From NCBI RefSeq assembly GCF_030848805.1, contig NC_092368.1, positions 778,441-842,440 on the forward strand: a stretch of 64,000 bases of DNA, in the 5' to 3' direction. This document shows positions 58,801-64,000 of the stretch, piece after piece. Both the position numbers and the translations under genes were made by a program. This DNA is from Temnothorax longispinosus. Its lineage: Eukaryota > Arthropoda > Insecta > Hymenoptera > Formicidae. A model generated the notes under the pieces. It was not told the DNA's origin and searched no databases. It was given only the letters and a program-made list of their open reading frames with translations. The stretch's first letter is position 1; each line of letters begins with the position of its first letter.

Positions 58801-61800
58801 TGACTAAAATTACGTCAAATCTATCGTAAATTCCCGTTGTAAATGCAAACGTGAAATATCAACTCACCCTTGTTCATAATAAACGCAGGCCAAATTTCCA
58901 TGTACAACTGCATTGTTAGGGCTGAGGTTCAACGCGCGGAGATATGCAGCTACAGCTCTGTAACACAATTGATAATTAAAGCACAATCGTTGATTTCAGA
59001 TTGTTCTTCACGGTAAAGGCTCAGCTTATGAAAAAGGGGTCAGGTATAATATTAAATAATATTAAATAAACCCCACTTCTCTCTATAATAAAAAGAAAAG
59101 ATTATCCTTCTTTCTATTCGATTCGATCGATAATTGCAGAAACTAGTTAATATAGCTCCCAGCGCTACAGAGACGAGTCTGATGAACCTTTTAACGAAGC
59201 GCCTGATCCAGGAGACGCATCCAGAGGTGGAGGGTCGCGCGATAGTATCCTCTATTTGAACGCGGAGCGCGGGCGCGATAGTGGTCGAGGGCGAGATCAC
59301 CGTATAGACGACCACGCACTGGCAGTCCATTCCTTCCCCATCCCGGCTGTCTTGGATCCGCGGATCCCAGAGGCCACGGATCCGAGCGTGAAGGAAGGAT
59401 CTCTGACGGCGCGACACGTTAAGTGAACATCCTTAGAGACAGGGATGCGAGAGAATCCTGAATCTAAGGATTTTCGGGAGGAGGATTTCTTGAAAAGCAC
59501 GACGTCATGCAGGATGCGCGGAAATGAGGATTTTTAAAAGCGTCGGGAACATTGGATTTTTATAAAGCACAAAATGTCGAAGCCACTGCAAATTTGTTAG
59601 AAACGGACAGTCCTTCCGACAACCGACATTGGTCCAATCCAATCTTTTTTGATATTTCCAAGCACAATTCTTAAATTGTAGAAATTGCATAATACAAAAC
59701 TTTCTAAATAAACAAATTTGAAGATACAAGAATTGTTATATCTCTCACGTTTTCACCAATTTGGGCCTACCAATATTCTTAATGAGCGCGTTAAAACGAA
59801 AGGTACATCTCGGTACGGATCCTTGGATACGCGGATCTGCGATTCGCTGGTTATTCAAGCGCAGGAATTGAAATAAAAATCACACGAGAGCACGGAACTG
59901 CGCAGATCCTGGATCCACACGTGGATCTAGGATTCACTTATCCTTAGGATCCACACAGATATCTAGGCGGCAGGAGTTAAAGCAGGAATTACACAAGCGC
60001 GGATCCTTCGTCGTGCGGATCCCGGGAGGTGGATCAGCTCCGGGAGATGCTAGCAGCCAGAGGAAAGCCGCTTAACTCGAGGCGAGCGAGCGAACGAAAG
60101 CTGAACGGGCACGCGTATCCTCCCACAACGGGGAGAGACGAAGGGCTCCCAATGGGGGCGGAGCGGCGTTTGAATCGATAGTTGTCCTCGAATTCCTCCC
60201 ACTTTATGCGTGAGGAGCCCTCGGAGCTCGATAAATGCATTTAACGAATCCATTAGTCTCAATCAATTACATTTTATAGATTCTTTTATTTTAGTTGTTT
60301 TTTTATTTGAATTCACTTACATACATATTATTAAAGACCAATAAGAAAAGAACTAAAAAATAAGATGCGCAAAAATAAATATTACTTTGTACTACTATGA
60401 TTGCCTTAATCTCAACCGTGATAACGAAATATTTTAATATATTAATCATGGATTAAAACATTTAGATGTAAAAGTGGTATTTGGCAATATCGATTGCGTA
60501 GACGGAAGGAGATAGTATTACAAAAGACGTCAAAATATCTATTATTTCTTTGATCGTCTTTCGACGAATTTTAACGATCAATAGGCAAACAGGCATCAGA
60601 TGTAGTTAAAAAGAAGAATAAGAAATAAATGTGTTACGAAAGCAGTTTTATACAATCATATCACATTTACGTGCAAAGATGTGGAAATTAAGAATAAAAA
60701 TGTGATAATATGCAGATATGTGGATCCCTAGTAAAGCCTTTGTAAAATTGAGAGCATTTTACGTACGTGGAACATTGATAAAATAGTTAAAATCCGCTGT
60801 GAACTAATGCGAATACGAGTGTAACCGCGCGTGATGCTCCGTGCTTAAAAATTGCATTTGAAGAGAAACGGTGCATTGTCCGAATTCTCGTTCGAATGCA
60901 GAGGACGATGAACTTGAAAAGGATCTGGATGTTACATAAATATCGATCCTCGGTGCTGACTCGACAGCTCATGCGCCGTACCCGCCTATTTCCAAGTGCA
61001 ACGCGAATGTTAAGTCCACTTATATAAATTTTGCCTTTCAATATTTCCTTTCCCTTTAATTAAAAATCTCAACAACTCAGAAATACTATTTATACTGCAA
61101 TACAAGTGTATACAAAAAATATACAGAATATATCTTTGTGTTCTATACTCGCGTCAAAAGGGAAAACAGTAATAGTAAAATTGCTTAAAACAAAAGAATG
61201 TATGGCTTTGGACTGCCATTGATTTTTACGTGATAGTACATCAATGGAATAACTAAAGCCACTTTTAATCTCGCACAGACTTTAAAACCGACGACGATGA
61301 GAATTTCAAGACGTTGGTTGATCAACACTGTGCGTGTGATATTTCTTCGTGTATCATTTTTCACAAATCTATAAGTCATTTAAATTCTCGTGACAAATAT
61401 TGATTTGAAGATGACGGGATTTGAACGTGAGATGGAAAGACGTTTTAAATTGTACGTTTTATTCGCTAAACTTGTGCCAAATCGTCCCACTTAATTTTCA
61501 AATTTTTATATTGTATACATTAAATGTGTAGTAAAATGTAGAAAAGATTGGGATTTTGCTAATAGATGAAAGTTTCGCTATTGATATGTCACTTACTATT
61601 TAAAATGAATTCTTTCTTAACAATATCAGTCTCAGTGAGTAAAATATTCCTAATATGCTCTTGTTTAGCCATCAGATTCTAGCAAAATATTACAGCAGAT
61701 TGGCATTAACTACGTACGTTTTAAGTTCGTGTTCCGCCAGTAGAACCTACTGACATGATCTGAGTTTCGTAACATTTAATGATTACGAAACGACAAATTC

Positions 61801-62201
61801 TGCTCAATCTCTACATTCAATCTGCTATCTTAATAATCGATTCAATTATACTTCCGTTGGCATTCCGTCGAGGGAATTTGTAGCAAACACCTTGCAAAAC
61901 ATGTTTTCAACAGATCTGACTACCCGGGATTACCATATTACACACGACTCGCATTATTGAAGAAATAAAAAAAAGAATGATTGATAAATTATCAATTAAC
62001 AAACCTGTCAAAAATCCTAGCTTCCTTCAACACATTCCCAAGATTGATGTACGCATCTAAAAAGTTAGGATCCAGGGCAACAGCCTTTTCGAAATGGTGT
62101 ATCGCCAACCATATTTCTCCTTGCGCGTTGAACACGCAGCCGAGATTGCTCCAGGCAACCGCAAAGTCCGGTCGCGTCTCGATTGCCTTCAAGTAGCAGG
62201 C
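55837..62201 (-). CDS. Ogt: O-GlcNAc transferase (OGT), 5' truncated by window edge
   Basis: OGT (GT41; Drosophila super sex combs) transfers GlcNAc from UDP-GlcNAc to Ser/Thr of nuclear and cytoplasmic proteins. Eight exons on the minus strand: 62201-62005, 58957-58868, 58740-58560, 58467-57865, 57724-57210, 57044-56591, 56508-56132 and 56029-55837. They join in frame to 870 codons including the stop (869 residues). Animal OGT is about 1050, so some 170-180 N-terminal residues lie to the right of the window. Fragment residues 1 to about 310 are tandem 34-residue TPRs (AWSNLGCVFNAQGEIWLAIH). The catalytic region carries GNHPTSH (387-393), the lysine of AAKEEHVRRG (Lys725) and the UDP-binding PLCNGHTTSMDVLW (His747). 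Between the two catalytic lobes is the intervening domain, about 530-650. No frame damage is seen. Confidence 0.96.
57098..57168 (-). repeat. Pre-miRNA-sized hairpin in a short OGT intron
   Basis: Within the 165-base intron between the exons at 57724-57210 and 57044-56591, AAGATTTTACAAGAACGCAG pairs with TTGCGTTCTTGTAAAATCTT almost perfectly. The stem is about 28 base pairs with a loop of about 14 bases. As a dyad it exists on both strands. It could be a tiny MITE or a transcribed stem-loop; the stem size matches animal pre-miRNAs. Confidence 0.6.
58959..62000 (-). other. Long OGT intron, with dense GATCC word array
   Basis: This 3.0-kb intron is much longer than the other OGT introns in view. 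At about 59330-60060 the words GGATCC, CGGATC, GGATCT and GGATTC recur at high density, for example TTGGATCCGCGGATCCCAG near 59352. GACGGGATTTGAACGTGAG near 61413 looks like an inverted tRNA B box, perhaps a SINE fragment. No nested gene is supported. Confidence 0.4.
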
Positions 62202-64000
62202 CTAGAGAAACAGAATGCAGTTTACAGAAGCTTTATTCGCGAACCCAAAGAGACGCGCGCCGCGCGGTATGCCCGACCTCCCATCGCCGCGCCGCAGCTT
62301 CTCTCTCTCTCTCTCACACACACGCTCTCCCTTTCGGTCTTTCTTTCTCTCTCCCTTCATCCGCTCGTCGTTAATCTCGAAGGAACAAGAACATATTTTG
62401 CCACTCTACATCACTTCTGTTTCCTTTCCTCGCCATCCCTCTCCACCCCATCTTCAAACGTTGGATAGTTTCGATGTCACTTTAGAGCTGCTCAAATCTC
62501 TTCATGATTTTTTCTTATCGAATAATTATGTTAGCGAGAGAGATTATCATTTCTCCAAGTTTCAGCATTATATTGACTTTAAGAATATGGAAGATTGTTG
62601 GAGACTTGTCAAAAGTTTCTTTTTAATATTTAATGAAAATTGTTATTAATCCTGCATGAATTTTTCGTTAATGTTAACATTAACATAATTTTGTTAGCGA
62701 GTACTGTAAACACCTTGAATTCTGAACCATTTTCCAACATCCTGTTTGATGCAAGTGCAGTCAGTAGTTTAAAGGTAATAAAAAAGTCGGAAGAGAATAT
62801 CATAAAATGTTTAACTAGATTTGATGTATCGTGAAATCAAAGATCAGCGGAAGCAAAAATCCAGGCAGATATCTGTGAAAATGATAATCCGAACAAAAAT
62901 ATGTAAAACCAAAAATCTGTAGAAGTATAAAAACCTGTGTAAAACCATACATTAAAAATTATGCACTAACAACGCCAAGTATCAAGAAGTTTTCTACTAC
63001 AATCTACATAAATAAATCTTCCTGAAAACAAAAGTATATCTGTGAAATCTGTGAAATCTCTCTAATACATATATGTGTGTATTAGAGATGTAAAAAAAGC
63101 AAATTAACAATGTCCGACGAATATTTCCTTGCTATATCGTGCCATGTTGTTTATAATTGCCACCTTCGTGATTCATTCGATTTTTGGATTCTTCCTTGGT
63201 CCCTTAATGCTGTCGATCTTGAAGTTCACCCTCCTCGTGCTCGTCGAGGGCAAGAAAGAGGCAAGGAATGGAAACAGAATGAACGAGGGTTGCCTCGCGA
63301 ATGGTCAACAATTCATTCTCGGATGGGACTCTCGGGGGGTAGGTCCGGGAATAAAAGGTATCGAGGTGCGCGCTAGAGCCGTCATCTTGGAAACGCGCGA
63401 CTTTCGGGTGCACGTGGAGTCCCCGAAATGCGTCCGGCGGACTCGACCGCACGCTGAAGGTCGTACGCTAAAATCAAGTCGACTCTCAATCTCCTCTGGA
63501 CTCGCGATTGACGAAAGGGAAGGCTTATCAATGAGAAAGCAATTTCGATCTCTAGAGAGGGACGATCGCAAGGACTTCCGACGACAAGATGACGATTCTA
63601 AGGATACAGCGTGGACAATCATCGCGCGTGCCGAGAGGCGGGCTGCGTTAATATTGAACAGAGTATAATCCGTACCTAAACAATAAGAGGGCATTTACAG
63701 TTGACCGGTCTCTGTAAGGTTCGGAGTACCTGGAATTAAAGGAGAAAAAAAAAGAATGGAAAAGGAATTGGAGAATACGCGATTTTTTGTTGTACCCGAA
63801 TATGCGATATAATGCAAATGAGTTGAGTTCCATCGCGATTATAATAATCTGTACTTTCCGATAAAAGGTAGTAAGAAGGTATATCGAAAAAAATTAACCA
63901 ATTAATTAAAAAATGCAACAAATTGCTTGCTATTAAAACATTTCAAAAATTAGTATTAATAAATATATCGAACGCGAAGATATATATATATATTCAGGGT
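62202..64000 (-). other. OGT upstream intron running off the window
   Basis: No exon encoding the missing OGT N-terminus (the segment before ACYLKAIE) is found, so this is intron to the window edge. It contains a CT/CA-rich tract at 62301-62360. TTAGAGATGTA near 63083 matches an hAT-type terminus, and an opposite-strand open frame is entered separately. Confidence 0.6.
63144..63668 (+). CDS. Unrecognised 174-codon open frame, antisense in an OGT intron
   Basis: From an ATG at 63144 the frame runs to TAA at 63666-63668. It opens with a hydrophobic stretch of about 35 residues (MLFIIATFVIHSIFGFFLGP then LMLSILKFTLLVLVEG) that could form a signal anchor or two membrane segments. An Arg/Asp/Lys/Glu-rich polar region follows. 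Length is slightly beyond what chance usually gives in this DNA, but a chance frame of this size somewhere in 64 kb is not surprising. No motif is recognised, and no promoter or polyadenylation signal stands out. Confidence 0.15.
   Translation: MLFIIATFVIHSIFGFFLGPLMLSILKFTLLVLVEGKKEARNGNRMNEGCLANGQQFILGWDSRGVGPGIKGIEVRARAVILETRDFRVHVESPKCVRRTRPHAEGRTLKSSRLSISSGLAIDEREGLSMRKQFRSLERDDRKDFRRQDDDSKDTAWTIIARAERRAALILNRV

Noticed and set aside
59052..59417. 121-codon minus-strand frame in an OGT intron
   Set aside because: It overlaps the GATCC word array and contains no TPR. It is not part of OGT, whose flanking exons join in frame without it.
61411..61432. Possible tRNA gene (inverted B-box-like GGGATTTGAACG)
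   Set aside because: No A box at the right distance and no acceptor or anticodon stem. At most a SINE fragment.
1..64000. CRISPR arrays, bacterial operons, ribosomal RNA or telomeric TTAGG arrays
   Set aside because: None seen. The split genes and repeat content are those of an animal nuclear genome.

Overview
The window is nuclear DNA of an animal, most likely a hymenopteran insect and probably an ant. Genes are split by GT-AG introns into short exons set in AT-rich DNA. The two conserved proteins are insect-like U1-70K and OGT. There are CpG-rich promoter-like islands, many CT/GA microsatellites, and a dense population of small DNA-transposon relics (hAT, Tigger/pogo, Tc1/mariner-type and hairpin MITEs). 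I see no bacterial, organellar or viral features, and the lineage is inferred, not proven.

Layout. 1-2.6 kb: CpG-rich blocks, with no gene I can support. 2.6-3.15 kb: an hAT-type MITE with target-site duplication. 4.0-5.8 kb: a decayed Tigger/pogo transposase. 6.27-6.40 kb (minus): an unrecognised terminal-exon candidate ending in ESNV. 8.2-14.4 kb (minus): a complete U1-70K gene of seven coding exons, 406 residues, with a 3.7-kb intron inside the RRM that holds a candidate poison exon. 14.4-15.7 kb: a head-to-head intergenic region packed with long inverted repeats. 15.7-17.1 kb (plus): a two-exon THAP-domain gene of 213 residues. 17.8-18.85 kb: a second GC-rich, apparently divergent promoter. 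19.6-28.5 kb: several multi-level palindromes and MITEs. 28.5-55.3 kb: mostly non-coding, with CpG-rich promoter-like islands near 33.4-34.3, 36.0-38.8, 47.3-48.1 and 49.0-49.6 kb, a tRNA-related SINE at 39.2 kb and a TA-flanked MITE at 43.3 kb. This could be introns of a large gene or true intergenic DNA. 55.8-62.2 kb (minus): the last eight exons (869 codons) of O-GlcNAc transferase; its first exons lie beyond the right edge.

The genes do not form a pathway. U1-70K is a core 5' splice-site recognition protein, OGT is a nucleocytoplasmic glycosyltransferase, and the THAP protein is a probable zinc-dependent DNA-binding protein. The recurring theme is inverted repeats beside or inside these genes: hairpins in the U1-70K/THAP promoter, in THAP intron 1, in the 18.3-kb divergent promoter and in a short OGT intron.
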